64,000 bases of DNA from Cryptomeria japonica. Lineage: Eukaryota > Streptophyta > Pinopsida > Cupressales > Cupressaceae. Positions 34,611 through 45,968 of this stretch are shown piece after piece. Every line of letters begins with the position of its first letter. Position 1 is the first letter of the stretch. The position numbers and the translations under genes are program-made. Location of the stretch: NCBI RefSeq assembly GCF_030272615.1, contig NC_081405.1, positions 317,177,041 through 317,241,040 of the forward strand, in the 5' to 3' direction. Under the pieces are notes generated by a model, which worked only from the letters and a program-made list of their open reading frames with translations, ran no database searches and was not told the DNA's origin.

Positions 34611-35433
34611 TTACCAACCAGTATTATTTTGTGATGAATTATCATCCACCAACACTTTGGCGTTGATTCTATGTCATGTTACCAAATGTGTCCAGATGCA
34701 CTGAACCTAGGAACTTCCAATGTAATCCTATTGGACCGACATGAAATCAGTTTCCTTTATAAGGACATCATGTCTAGGGTTTTAAAAGGTGGTTAGGGTT
34801 TTGTGTGGTTGATGAAGTTTTTGCATGTGCGATCACAGAAGAAGATTAGGTCTATGTGAAGAAACAGAGTGTGAAGATATTAAAGACTAATGTAATGTTG
34901 AAATGCATTAACAATGAGCTATCAAGGATCTAACCAAGCATACTATGCTAGTATTTAGATCACTCACTTGTTGATTACTCACATCTTCGACAAGTTTGTA
35001 ACCCTTAACCGAGTAGGCCTGGAAAAGCCTTTGTAAATCCTCTAACAAGGTGGTTAACAATTGTGGATTTGAAATCCTCTCACAAGGTAGTCTTTAATCA
35101 AACTTATCTCCTAATAGAGATTGAGATTCCTAATAGGATCTGTTCTGGTAAGGAACATTGTATGACCTTAACTGGTCTAGTTACTATTCTACAAATAGTT
35201 ACTTGTGAGTTTCATCTCATAGTGGTTTTTCCCATTTGGGTTTCCACATCAAAATCTCTTGTGTTATGGTGATTGTGCTTCTGTGGTTGAATGCCTTATT
35301 TTCTATTTAGTTTGCATTTGTGTTAGCTGGTTTGTTAGTAAAACTATTATACCAGTTTACTGCTAAACTGTTTAAGTGTTTAACTTCAGTAATTATTGGT
35401 ATACTAATTCACCCCCCCTCTTAGTACTCATCA
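34611..35433 (+). repeat. Element A 5' LTR, second part
   Basis: A's LTR resumes with TTACCAACCAGTATTATTTTG and matches 58446-59276 to its end at CTCATCA. A TATA-like TTTATAAGG at 34756-34764 (with a counterpart at 58596-58604) is the best promoter candidate. A series of short 'aaatcctct.acaaggtggt' blocks follows. Confidence 0.9.
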
Positions 35434-35435
35434 AT

Positions 35436-35448
35436 TGGTATCAGAGCC
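35436..35448 (+). other. Primer binding site of element A (tRNA-iMet type)
   Basis: TGGTATCAGAGCC begins two bases after the 5' LTR. It is identical to B's site. Confidence 0.92.
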
Positions 35449-35483
35449 AACCTTTCTATAAGTTTAACTACTTGGAAAGAGAT

Positions 35484-36259
35484 ATGGGGGAATACATTGT
35501 GAGGGAACTTACTCATCAACTCACTCAGACTGAGAAAGCCTATGATGAACTCAAAGTCAAATATAAGGCCTCTCTGGCAAAAAGAAGAGAGCATGCTGAG
35601 AAACTGATGGAACTAACTGAAAACAGTTCCTCTGATGAAGCAGACATAGAAGCCCTAGTTAAAGAATTTGAAAAAATGAATGAGTCTAATGCCAACCTAA
35701 GAATGGAACTTGAAGGACTAACTATCAAGATATGTCAAGAGCTTGAGAACCGGAGAAAAGCTGAAGATCTATTAAAAGACAAAGGTCATGAGATCTCCAA
35801 GATAAAGCAAGAAATCAATGCACTTACTGCTCATCTCCAAGAGAGTAAAGTGGAAAAAGAGGAAATGCAAGGTGAACTAAACATGGCTATTTCTGAGAAT
35901 GCAACTTTCAAGGAATCCAGTGCTACTATTTCCAAAGAACTCACTGAGTCGAAGGAAATACTTACCAAATTCAATAAGAGCACTGTTAAGATAGAGAAAA
36001 ATCTTGAACCAGCTAAACTAGTAAAGAATACCACTGGACTTGGTTTTTCTGGTTATGAGGAAGGTGAGATCTCTAGAGAAAAAGACGGGCATCAAAGAAG
36101 CAACCGACACTAAAGGATAAAGGTAAGCAAAAGTTCAAACTTGTTTGCTTTAATTGTCTCAAGGAAGGACACACTACCAATGTATGTAGAAGTAAGGCTT
36201 ACAATAATTTTCCCTACTTTATAAATAATAAGCCTAGATCCAATAGATTCAATGGTAAC
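35484..36259 (+). pseudogene. Element A ORF1, first part: coiled coil and first zinc knuckle
   Basis: The chosen ATG at 35484 is the first after the primer site and opens 'MGEYIVRELTHQLTQTEKAYDELKVKYKASLAKRREHAEKLMEL'. About 200 residues follow in long heptad stretches (for example 'NLRMELEGLTIKICQELENRRKAEDLLKDKGHEI'), predicting a coiled coil. After a frameshift near 36090 comes a basic 'KGKQKFK' and a perfect CCHC knuckle, 'CFNCLKEGHTTNVC'. The frame is cut at GTAAC (36255-36259) by element D and resumes at 53524. The layout is Gag-like, without a recognised capsid fold. E's ORF1 has the same order. Confidence 0.75.
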
Positions 36260-36737
36260 TATATACACCTAAAAATGGTCTGAAGATAGTTAATTAAATA
36301 CACAGTTATTTGATTAATTCCCCTTCTCAATTAATTGAATTCACAATCAATTTAATTAATTTATTTATTCATCTACTAGTAAATAAATCTAAATAAATCT
36401 AAATTAATTAATGTCTCTCCATTTTAATCAATTCTTCTAATCCCTAATTAAGATTAACAAACTCAATTTTGTTGAGATTAATTACCATTTTCCAATTATT
36501 TGAATTTCTAAATTCAAATGAGCACATGGCTCCTAACTTTAACCACCCAACCTAACCATCCCCTAACCTAACCCATTCAATCTAATCTTGGGTCTAACTA
36601 ATCCTATCCTATCTTGCACATTCTAACCTCCTTATCCTAACCTCTCATGGTGTGGATATTCTCTCCTCGAGACACATGGCACTTTTGCCACATGTCTTGT
36701 CCCTTGGACACTTGCCCTCTCATGAGCAAGGCTCCTT

Positions 36738-36768
36738 GACACTTGTCACCATAGAGATGACAAGTGTC
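36738..36768 (+). promoter_or_regulatory. Perfect 11-bp-stem hairpin in D LTR
   Basis: GACACTTGTCA and TGACAAGTGTC flank a 9-base loop. The same hairpin is intact in the 3' LTR at 52985-53015. It lies about 110 bases upstream of the TATA box. Protein binding is possible but not shown. Confidence 0.6.
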
Positions 36769-36874
36769 CCTTCCTCCAACTTCTTCTCCAACTTCCTCCA
36801 TCTTGGCCCTTGATATCTTCAGATCAAATTTGGACCGTCGATTCCTGCCACCTCAGCTTTGGCCTTGGAAATCC

Positions 36875-36882
36875 TATAAATA
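36875..36882 (+). promoter_or_regulatory. TATA box of element D
   Basis: TATAAATA in the context CCTATAAATACCCCTC is a strong plant TATA box. It is conserved in the 3' LTR at 53122-53129. Transcription would start about 30 bases downstream. Confidence 0.75.
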
Positions 36883-37280
36883 CCCCTCATTTTGGAGCAA
36901 TAAGGATCCCATCTCATATCAATTTAGGCATTGTTACTATAGGCATTTGTATTTCACTTATCTAGTAATTAGCTTTGGATTTATCATAGCATGTTCATCT
37001 AGGTTCTTAAATCATGCATTTCATATCATCTCCATAGTTAATCATGATCAATTAGCTACTCAACTCTTGAGTTGTCACTTTGGAGGTCATTGCTCCGCTA
37101 AGAGCCCATCAATCCAACACCTTCAAGGTCCTCAAGAATAGAGGAAAATGGGACATTTCAAGGAAGGCTTATGGTTTGCATCTTTGATTTAGTTTTCAAT
37201 TAAGCTTTCAATTATGTTTTTATTATCTCATTATATGTGTATGCCTCTTATACTAGCCACATTTTTAGCATCACATTAAT

Positions 37281-37298
37281 TGGCGCCCACCATGGGGC
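37281..37298 (+). other. Primer binding site of element D
   Basis: TGGCGCCCACCATGGGGC follows the LTR after five bases. This sequence type is characteristic of Tat-group gypsy elements and differs from the tRNA-iMet sites of the copia elements here. Confidence 0.85.
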
Positions 37299-37488
37299 CT
37301 AGCCCCTTTGATCTTTAACAAGTTTGCTTGTAGGAAATTTCATTGATAGGTTGATTAGCTCTTTCAGAGTGCAAATTAGCTCTCTTGGGCTCCCAAATTG
37401 CATTCTTGGCTTCTTTTGTGGCATTCTGGCACCTCAAATGATGTTTATGGGAGATTCCTCAACTCTGTTTTTATGTTTTTCTATACTT

Positions 37489-37740
37489 TAGCACTTTCAA
37501 TCTATACTTTAGCATTTTCGGTATGTATGGTGGCATTTTTGGTACATTTGTCAGCGTTTTCAGTCTATTTGACAGTGTTTTTGGTTTGCAGAATAGCATT
37601 TCTGGTTTGCAGAACAGTGCTTCTGGTTTGCAGAATATCATTTCTAGTGTGCAGAGCAGCATTTCTGGTGTGCAGAGCAGCGTTCTTGGCACATATGATG
37701 GTGTTCTTGGTCAATTTGATGGCATTTTCAGTTTTTTATT
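37489..37740 (+). repeat. 21-bp tandem array 1 in D leader (12 units)
   Basis: Twelve consecutive units of exactly 21 bases, for example TAGCATTTCTGGTTTGCAGA plus A, run without indels. The array is open in two frames. One reads as heptapeptides such as SISGLQN; another is Val/Phe/Leu-rich. Because 21 is a multiple of three, openness in several frames is expected and does not prove coding. Confidence 0.9.
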
Positions 37741-38772
37741 AATTTTGCAAATATTATATGTTACATTCCTCATTTCTGCTTCTAGACTGTCATTTTACCG
37801 AACCTAATTTGTAGATTGTTGGTTTTGTAGGTACTTATTTTGTTGTGAAAGACCAGAGTCATAAACTATTTCGCCGCCAAAGAATGCAATATAAACTACT
37901 AACTTTGTTTGCAGCTGCGGGATTTTGCACTTATATTTGTTAAATTAGGCACATAAACTAATTACAATGGAAATGAACAAACATGTCTTACATGTCTTGA
38001 TGATTGGTGAGTATTCTCTCACCTTTCTTAGGTGATCAGAAAGCTAGAATCATCCTTTTCTTTCAATTGCATATCTTTAGAGGGCCTGTCACAGTGGGAA
38101 AAAGTAATCACCCTATGAGAACGACCCAAGTGAGTACAGCTGGACCTGAGCATTCCAACTCACTATAATAAATAGGTCTCTGATGATTAAAGTCTCAGAG
38201 AATGGGATTATTTGAGTTTTCTCTTTGAGATCTCTCATATCGAGCATTTTGTAGGGCCTCGTGGTCTCAATCACGTTTACGTGTCTACAACTTGTTTCAG
38301 TACCTTGTTGGGATATAGGCCTCAATCATGCTTGTGTGACTTCAAGGGGTAATTTCAAATAGAATTCTTGACTAAGAACTTTAAAAATAGAAGCTACCTA
38401 ATTCACCTCCGAAAGGGTGATAATCTTTGTGCAAGAGAGATAGTAACTCTCCCAAGATACTTGCCATATCGTGCCCCCATTAGCATTTAGAGTCAGATAA
38501 TACAGTTTTGAGAATCCATTGCATGAGACTCAGCGGCCATATTCTGATTAGCTATTGGGTGTGTACCTAAGTTAGCAAGCAAAGGTTTTCATTCTCAGCC
38601 AATCTCCTTAGGATAGACTGATTGATGTGTTTTTAACAATAAAACCCTTTGAAACAAAAATATAATCTAATTTCTATGTTTGTAAGTCAAGTCAAGATAT
38701 CATCCATTAAAATACAACAAACATTGAAAACTCAAACTTCAAACTGTCAAATTCACAAGTTTTGCAGCAGAT
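37741..38772 (+). other. D leader between repeat arrays
   Basis: No open frame with recognisable content was seen. It is mixed sequence with several short inverted repeats. It would form part of the long 5' leader of D's RNA. Confidence 0.6.
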
Positions 38773-39003
38773 TAGCTCTTTCAATCCAAACAGTCGCACC
38801 TACAGTCCAAACAGTCGCATCTATAGTCCAAACGGTCTCACATACAGTTCAAATAGTCGCATTTACAGTCCAAACATTAGAGTTTTCAGTCCAAATAGTT
38901 GCTCTTTCAGTCCAAACATTAGCATTTACAATTCAAACATTAGCTCTTTCAGTCCAAACGGTTGCACCTTCGGTCCAAACAGTTGCATTTTCAATCCAAA
39001 GGT
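38773..39003 (+). repeat. 21-bp tandem array 2 in D leader (11 units)
   Basis: Eleven indel-free units such as TCGCATTTACAGTCCAAACA plus T. Aligned on the central TTT(A/C), the unit is clearly the same as in arrays 1 and 3, with mostly transition differences. One frame gives heptapeptides like SRIYSPN. Confidence 0.9.
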
Positions 39004-39168
39004 CAACTCTCTTGGTGTTAATGTCAAATTTCTCATATTTCAACATTAACTCTCAAAGGATGAGCATATTATAGAGTTGGGTCAAAATTGAAATCTCCTA
39101 AGTTCAAACACTCAATTTGCTAAACCTACATATCATTATTTGAACTTTAGAGTCACTATATAGCAAAA

Positions 39169-39399
39169 CAGAGTTCCTGGTTTGTCAGTCAGCGTTTCTG
39201 GTCTGTATGTCAGCATTTTTGGTCAGTATAGTAGCATTTTTGGTAAGTCTGTTAGAGTTTTTGGTTCAAACAATAGCGTTTCTAGTCTAAAAAGTAGCAT
39301 TTCTAGTCTAAATAGCAGAGTTCCTGGTTTAAACAATAGTGTTTCTAGTCTAAACAGTAGTGTTCCTGGTCATTTTGTCAGTGTTTTTGGTAAAATACA
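39169..39399 (+). repeat. 21-bp tandem array 3 in D leader (11 units)
   Basis: Eleven indel-free units such as TAGTGTTTCTAGTCTAAACA plus G. In the same phase-2 frame as the other arrays it reads SVSSLNS-like heptapeptides. It lies 165 bases after array 2. Confidence 0.9.
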
Positions 39400-39897
39400 T
39401 CAAAATCAAAAAACAAAAACAACCCATTTCTCAAACAGTCAAACATAGAGAATAGTTCATCTTGTTGGGTCATTTAATCAAGTTATCTTCTATCAAAAAT
39501 AGATTCATGAACAAGACACACAAAAAAGGTCTCAAGTATTCACCTCAAACAAGTTAAAGATTAGACACCTTAAAGTGCAACAACACATTGTCTTTGATAA
39601 ACTGATTGTTCAAACATAGTTTCTCATCAGGATCTATCATCCTTTAATCATGAAACTACAACACTTGATCAGAATAACCTCATTCTTTATCATAGGATAT
39701 ATTGTTCCTATTTGAACTTGGTCATATCAAAAATCAGAAAATTTGCACTCCAAAAACTAAGATCGAAAAACTTGTAAACAAGAAAATACTTGAAAAGATC
39801 AGTCTCTATACATCTACAACTTTTACCTCAACAATTGACCACTTATAACGACACATTACTCAAGATTTAAACCCCGAAAAACATTCAAAACACATGT
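39400..39897 (+). other. D leader between array 3 and gag
   Basis: AT-rich sequence without a convincing ORF, ending just before the gag start. Confidence 0.6.
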
Positions 39898-41449
39898 ATG
39901 CCCGTTCTAACCAGGGCTCAGAGACAGAAAATTGCGGAAATAGAAATAGAAATTTTTGAGATAACTAAAGACTATAGAACCATGGAACACGAAGATGAAA
40001 TACAAGTGGAAGATGAAATACAAGTTGAAGAGGAAATAATAGAACAAAATATTAGAGACATCAAGAAAGATCCTCAATTCAACAAATTTATGAAGAAATT
40101 ATTGGAGGGAGAAAAAGAAAAATATTTTCTAATGTTAGCCAAATCTAGTGCTACACTCCCCCAAGATTTTGATGTAAACAAACTGAAACAAAAGAAAAGT
40201 GGTCCTCCTCCTAATGACGAACAATATGAGGACATCTTTGGTCTCAAAATGAATAACACGTCAATTCCTAGCAACACTAGAAACAATGAGGAAACTTACA
40301 TTCCCACAAGGGAGGAAGTAGAAATTCTAAATAACACTCAATCCAATGAAGATACAAGAAGGGATAGAGATGATACAAGAAGAGATCAATATATTCCTAG
40401 AATGCAAAATCATGGTCATACAAGAACAAATCATGTTGATAATCCTATGATAACTCTCACACAACAACTACAAACACTGCAAACACAAATCCAAGATATC
40501 CAAAGAGGAAATGTTAGGCGATACTCGCTTCAAGAAATATGTCCTTATCCGTTTGATAGAAACCTCAACATGATACCTTTTCCTATAGGTTTCAAGACTC
40601 TAAGGTATGGAAAATATGATAGAAGCACTGACCCTCAAGATCACATAAGAGAATTTTGCACAATGAGCATGGAGTTTGCACATGAAGATACATACTTAAT
40701 GAGACTATTTCCAAAGATTTTAACTGGATTAGCCATGGAATGGTTCTCAAAACTTCCACCAAGAATCCCAATACGCTTATAACATTCAACATGAAATAAC
40801 CATGCTAGACCTATGTAACACAAAACAAAAAAGTGGAGAACCCTTTGTGACATTCTTACAATGATGGAGGCAGTTAGCTTTGAGGTATCCTCGTACAGTG
40901 CCGGAGTATGAAAAAATGGACATTTTCATAGACAACTTAAATGATCAAATGAGTTATTACTTGAAAATGCAAGGAAATCAAAGTTTTGCAAAAATGATTA
41001 ATAATGGAATCAGAATGGAAGAAGCCATGATAAAGAAAGGTAAGTTGAAAATATTTAAAGGAGTTCACCCTCCTAACAACACTAACAACAATAATCACAA
41101 TGATAAACCAAAATTTTGGAATAGAAATCGTAATTTCGTCAATGACGAGATAGTGGATAACAACAATGTAAAACCAAAGCAACCAGTTTTCAATTTATCC
41201 AATCACTCAGCAACAGCTCAACAAGACAACAATCACCAAAAAGCAACTATCAAAACTTTCTTTCGAAGACAATTTACAAACATTGGTGAACCCCTTAGGT
41301 CCGCATTGAAAATACTTATCGCAAACAAATTGATTACATTACCAGAAGAAAGAAACTTTGAACCCAAGGTAAAACCTGCTTGGTGGAATGACAACCATTA
41401 TTGTGATTTCTATCGAAACAAAGGACACAAAACAGATGCTTGTCAATGA
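39898..41449 (+). pseudogene. Element D gag
   Basis: The start at 39898 opens 'MPVLTRAQRQKIAEIEIEIFEITKDY', then a charged region. The Retrotrans_gag domain follows: 'YDRSTDPQDHIREFCTMSMEFAHEDTYLMRLFPKILTGLAMEWFSKLPP', then, after a short deletion and frameshift at about 40765, 'YAYNIQHEITMLDLCNTKQKSGEPFVTFLQ' and 'LALRYPRTVPEYEKMDIFIDNL'. A basic Asn-rich linker leads to a knuckle-like 'HYCDFYRNKGHKTDAC'. From 40880 on, gag and pol share one frame for about 5 kb, broken only by stops. Confidence 0.85.
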
Positions 41450-42502
41450 TTAAAACATGTCATCCAAGATTTGATTGATAATGGAATAATAACTGTGGAT
41501 TGACATACAACAAATGAATCTCACACAACTTTCAAAACTCTGCTTCCTAATTATGAGAAGGGTGAATCATCAACAGGGAAAAATGGTAAAGGTAAAGCAA
41601 AGGTAAACTATGCTCATACATATGACAATGTGGTAAATGTAATCGTCATTAAAGAACAACAACATCACGAACTTTTTCATGTTATCACATGAAGTAAAGC
41701 CAAAGTTGTTTTGATGGGTCCTACAACAAACATGTCATCCACTACCAAACAATACAATCTAGTGGATCAATTATAGAAAACAACCGCACAAATATCCATC
41801 TTAGAACTTTTAAAACTGTCACCTGCACACAAAGAGATTCTTGAATGAGAATTAGTAGATACCACAGTGTCCAAAGATCTTGATATTGATCAATTCCAAA
41901 CCATGGTGGGACACCTCACAACTCCTTACTGCTTATCATTTACTAAAGAAGATGACATGTCCTTGCAACACCCCCACAACGCTCCTTTGCATATTGGAGT
42001 CCTCATTCACAAAACATGAGTTAAATGTGTTCTAATAGATGGTGGAGCTGGCCTAAATATTTGTTCATTAAGTCTTGTTCATGCCTTAGGATATTCAGAA
42101 GATGCAGTTGATCCCCATAAAAAGATCACCATAAAAGCCTATGACGAAAAAGAACGTTCCTCCAAAGGAATTGTGATACTACCCATCAGAGTAGGACCTT
42201 TATAGAAAAACACAGCATGCCAAGTTCTGGACTTGGACTTATCATATAATATACTCCTGGGGAGACCATGGATACATGACTTGCAAGCTATCCCATCAAC
42301 CTATCATCAGTGTGTCAAATTTCCCTATGATGGACAAGAAATCACAATATCTACAAATTCAAATCCATTCCAGTATTGCAGCAATCTAAAAATGGCTCAA
42401 GAAGTCATTGTTCCTCATAACAGGGAGGTGTCATCTTCAAACACACAATCCAAAGAACAATCCTTTGCCTCTATTTTATCAAGTATGGAAAAACAAATGT
42501 AG
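41450..42502 (+). pseudogene. Element D aspartic protease region
   Basis: After a linker, the retropepsin active site reads 'CVLIDGGAGLNICS' (Asp codon at 42038). D-G-G-A is the form seen in Tat-group elements. 'HALGYSEDAVDPHKKITIKAYDEKERSSKGIVILPIRVGPL' and '[30 protein letters not shown]' complete the fold. Several stops (mostly TAG or TGA) lie in frame. The motif arrangement is very close to that of element G's ORF2, indicating related origin. Confidence 0.85.
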
Positions 42503-42699
42503 TTAAGAGATCAAGGAAATGGAGAATACTCAATATCACAATTACCACTCTCTCCTAAATCCTTTGGAAAACCATCAAACTCTAAACAACAACCAATTAT
42601 GAAACATCTTCTGATATTTGATGTAGCATTCATTAGTGTTGGAACCTTGTCAGAGGAGACAAAAGACAAAGATGTGCTATAGTGGCTATACAAAGATGA

Positions 42700-43936
42700 A
42701 GAAATTCAACAAAAGGTCAACAATATTAGAATACCTATAGAAAAATATGGAAAAGGATTCAACATTCTTCAAAAGATGGTATACACTAGAACAGGTCCTA
42801 TAGGAAAAAGAAAAGAACGTATCTCAGAACCTATCCAACCTCATAATCAACAAGCTACATACAAAGAAGGCTTAGGGTATGGACAAGTTACTCTACCAGA
42901 AGACACATCTTCTAACCAACAAAAAGAAGAATATGAAAAAAGACAAGAACAACTTGCAATTGAAAGGGAAGAAGCATTTGCAAAGCAATGATCACAACCA
43001 AACATGAAATGGAAAAAGAAATAATCCTCAAATCAATAAGACAAACAAACCAATAATACCTCCCAAGTAGCATTAACTCTCAATCAAAACAAGCATGAAC
43101 CTAGTACTAATCAAGGAGAACTGATAGTAAAGTTGACAGAACTCAATCTCAGTCTAGAAGAAGTTGAATATGAGAGAAGGAAAGATATAGAAAGACAAAC
43201 AGAAGAAACACATCAAAAGCTATATGAACAAATTTGTAGATTGCAAGCTATAAGTGAGATAGATTCTGACGAATGGGAATTGGATTCCTATCATTCTGAA
43301 GAATCAACTAAAGAAAATTGCTTTAAAGAAGATGTAGGAGTTGATGTAGTTCACAAGTATGTAGGACAAACGTTAGGAACTAGTTCACTTGAATTAGAAT
43401 CACATTCGACTGACTTGGAATTAATTGAGGATGATCAAGAACCTCCTGGGTGAGGTCATTCTAATGAGGGTACCATTCTGGACATTGACATACATATCGA
43501 AAACTTTGATAACTCAATCATGACCCTAAATACTCTCGAAACATCTCAACTATATGATCCTTTACCTCTACTCCACCCCGAACTTATTGAATGGGAAAAT
43601 GAAGGACATACTACCATTGATACCTTTCCAAATGACAATGCCATATCTATATATCTTAATGCAATCAAACCCACAACAACTTCAACCAATAATTTCAGCA
43701 ACGCATCTTCCAATCAAGTGGGTGCCAAATCTCCTAGTCCCAAAAGCGAAAATAAAGAAAACAATATCAAGTCTAATGTTGAAAACCATTTCTTGGCGAC
43801 ATTAGATCAGGAAAAAGTAAAAAGAAAGGACGTATCTAATGGTGAAAACCTCCTCGAGGCACCAGAAGATGGGAGATTTGACACCTTACTTGAGTACTAT
43901 CAAGAAAGGTCATCAATTTTGATTGAACCAACATAA
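42700..43936 (+). pseudogene. Element D G-patch and charged linker before RT
   Basis: 'IEKYGKGFNILQKMVYTRTGPIGKRKERISEPI' followed by 'KEGLGYG' has the spacing of a retroviral-type G-patch, an RNA-binding Gly-rich domain often found after protease in gypsy polyproteins. A Glu/Gln-rich helical stretch follows, then a Ser/Asp/Glu-rich region ('SLELESHSTDLELIEDD'), then 'DPLPLLHPELIEWENEGH'. Frame 2 is kept throughout, with a few stops. The linker has no known activity. Confidence 0.7.
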
Positions 43937-44017
43937 GCAATTAACATTGGGACATTAGAGCAACCCAAGATCCTACATCCAGCAACTTCTCTGACAGAAA
44001 AGGAAAGGAAATAATAT

Positions 44018-44810
44018 ATGGAATTCTTTACACGAAGACAAATCAATTTCACCTTGTCATATGCAGACATGCCAGGGTTGGATCCAGAGCTTATTATGCA
44101 TCACTTGAATGTCAATCTAGTAGCCAAACCAGTCAAACAAAAATTAAGAAAGATGCATCCACATATTGCTCTCTTGGTTAAAGCAGAACTAAAAAAATTA
44201 CTGGATGGCAGATTCATTAGACCTATAGCATATCCTCAATGGGTATCAAACATTGTTCCTGTTTCAAAGCCAGACAAAAGTATCAGAGTATGCACAAACT
44301 TCAGAGATCTTAACAATGCATGTCCAAAGGATGACTTTCCTTTGCCTAACATTGACATCATTGTAGATTTAACAGTTGGACACTCCATGTTTTCTCTAAT
44401 GGATGGTTTCTCTGGATACAATCAGATTAAAATAGCACTTGAGGACCAAGAAAAGACATCTTTCACATCTCCATGGGGTACTTTTTTCTGGAACATCATG
44501 CCTTTTGGATTAAAGAACGCAAGTGCCACATATCAGAGAGCTATGACAACAATATTCCATGACATGATGTATATATTCATGGAAGACTATGTGGATGACA
44601 TCTTGGCAAAATCATACAACCGAGAAGAACATATTGAAATACTGGAAAAGATCTTTGAACGGTTAGAATAGTACAAGCTATGACTAAATCCTATGAAATG
44701 TGCCTTTGGTGTCACTTCAGGAAAGCTATTGCGATACATTGTTTCGGCTAGAGGTATTGAAGTAGATTCAGCTAAGGTTAAAGCAATCATGGAAATGACA
44801 TCTCCCAAGA
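44018..44810 (+). pseudogene. Element D reverse transcriptase
   Basis: This is a Ty3/gypsy RT. 'HPHIALLVKAELKKLLDGRFIRPIAYPQWVSNIVPVSKPDKSIRVCTNFRDLNNACPKDDFPLPNID' comes first, then 'SLMDGFSGYNQIKIALEDQEKTSFTSPWGTF', carrying the first catalytic Asp. 'MPFGLKNASATYQRAM' and the active site 'MEDYVDDILAKS' (44588-44599) follow. A 217-residue stretch is uninterrupted. After a TAG at 44669 the thumb continues ('NPMKCAFGVTSGKLLRYIVSARGIEV'). Catalytic Asp residues are intact. Confidence 0.93.
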
Positions 44811-45301
44811 ATATAAGTCAACTCAGATCACTACAAGGAAGATTGTAGCCAATTAGAAGATTTGTTGCTCAACTAGCAGATAAATGTCAACCATTCACCC
44901 ATCTATTACATAAAAATGTTCATTTCAAATGGGACCATCAATGTGAAGAGGCATTCAACAAGATCAAGGTATATCTCATACAACCACCCCTTCTAATGTC
45001 CCAAATTCTAGACAAGTCGTTATTGCTCTATGCTTCGACCACTGAAGTATCATTAGGAGTTTTGTTGGCACAACAGGATAATGAAGGAAAAGAGTGAGCC
45101 ATCTACTACATCAATAGAACACTAGTGGGATACGAACTCTACTATTCCCCAATAGAAAAGGCATGCTTGGTGGTAGTTTTTGCTTCTTAAAAATTATGAC
45201 ACTATCTACTATCTCACTCCATCAAGTTGATAGCTAAAATTGATCCATTGAAATATTTGCTCAGCAAGGCAACATTGACAGGATGACTAGCAAAATGGAT
45301 C
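44811..45301 (+). pseudogene. Element D Ty3-type RNase H
   Basis: 'FKWDHQCEEAFNKIKVYLIQPPLL' and 'LLYASTTEVSLGVLLAQQDNEG' open the domain. 'AIYYINRTLVGYELYYSPIEKACLVVVFAS' and 'HYLLSHSIKLIAKIDPLKYLLSK' follow, which is the standard gypsy RNase H. The first catalytic position appears altered (ASTTE instead of a D-containing motif). At least four stops interrupt it. Its degeneration beside a second, intact-looking RNase H is typical of Tat elements. Confidence 0.85.
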
Positions 45302-45937
45302 ATGATCCTAAGTGAGTTTGACATTGAGTATGTAGATAGAAAAGCTATCAAGGGACAAGTCATTGCAGATCAACTAGCAAAGGCACCACTTCAAGATGAT
45401 CATCCTCTACAGATTGAGTTTCCTGACACTGATATCCTAACAGTCACAACAAAAGCATGGCAACTATACTTTGATGGTTCATATACACAGCATGGATCAG
45501 GAGCGGGAATTCTATTTATCACACCACAAGGTCACACCATCCTGAAAGCATACAAATTAAGTTTTCGATGCACCAATAACATTGTTGAATATGAAGATTT
45601 GGTTACAGGTATCAAAATGGCTGTGGAATGGCACATTACACAACTTCATGTCTTTGGAGATTCTCAGCTCATCATCAATAAAATCAATGATGACTATCAA
45701 ACAAAAGATGACAAACTCATGCCTTACAAAAAGATGGTGGATGACTTCAAGAAATATTTTGTTGAAATCACTTTTGAACAAATTCCAAGAAATGATAACA
45801 AAGTAGTAGATGCCATGGCCACACTTGCTTCTCTATTACAAACACAAGAAAATCAAGAGCGTTATGAATTTTTGGTTGAAGAGCTGTTTTACCCATCTCA
45901 TAATTGTCCTGATTCCCAAACCATTTTTCAACTATAG
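45302..45937 (+). pseudogene. Element D second (archaeal-type) RNase H
   Basis: A 211-residue open frame begins in the RNase H tail ('FDIEYVDRKAIKGQVIADQLAKAP'). An additional RNase H follows: 'WQLYFDGSYTQHGSGAGILF', 'NNIVEYEDLVTGIKMAV', 'LHVFGDSQLIINKIN' and 'NKVVDAMATLASLL'. All four expected acidic residues (D, E, D, D) are present. A duplicated RNase H of this kind marks the Tat group. Of all D's domains it is among the best kept. Confidence 0.9.
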
Positions 45938-45968
45938 GACAAGATTCCTCCAGCTATGGCCAAACTTA

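Larger units (their letters stand above)
36260..37275 (+). repeat. 5' LTR of element D
   Basis: It runs TATATACACCTAAAAATGG...TAGCATCACA. The first dinucleotide is TA where the 3' copy has TG. Compared with the 3' LTR it lacks about 45 bases in the AT-rich region near 36390. Confidence 0.92.

Noticed and set aside
37398-37742. Val/Phe/Leu-rich plus-strand frame as a membrane protein
   Set aside because: It is the alternate phase of the 21-bp array, which is open in several frames because the unit length is a multiple of three and lacks stops.
37489-39399. CRISPR-like array
   Set aside because: The units are head-to-tail with no spacers, 21 bp long, and lie in the leader of a plant retrotransposon.
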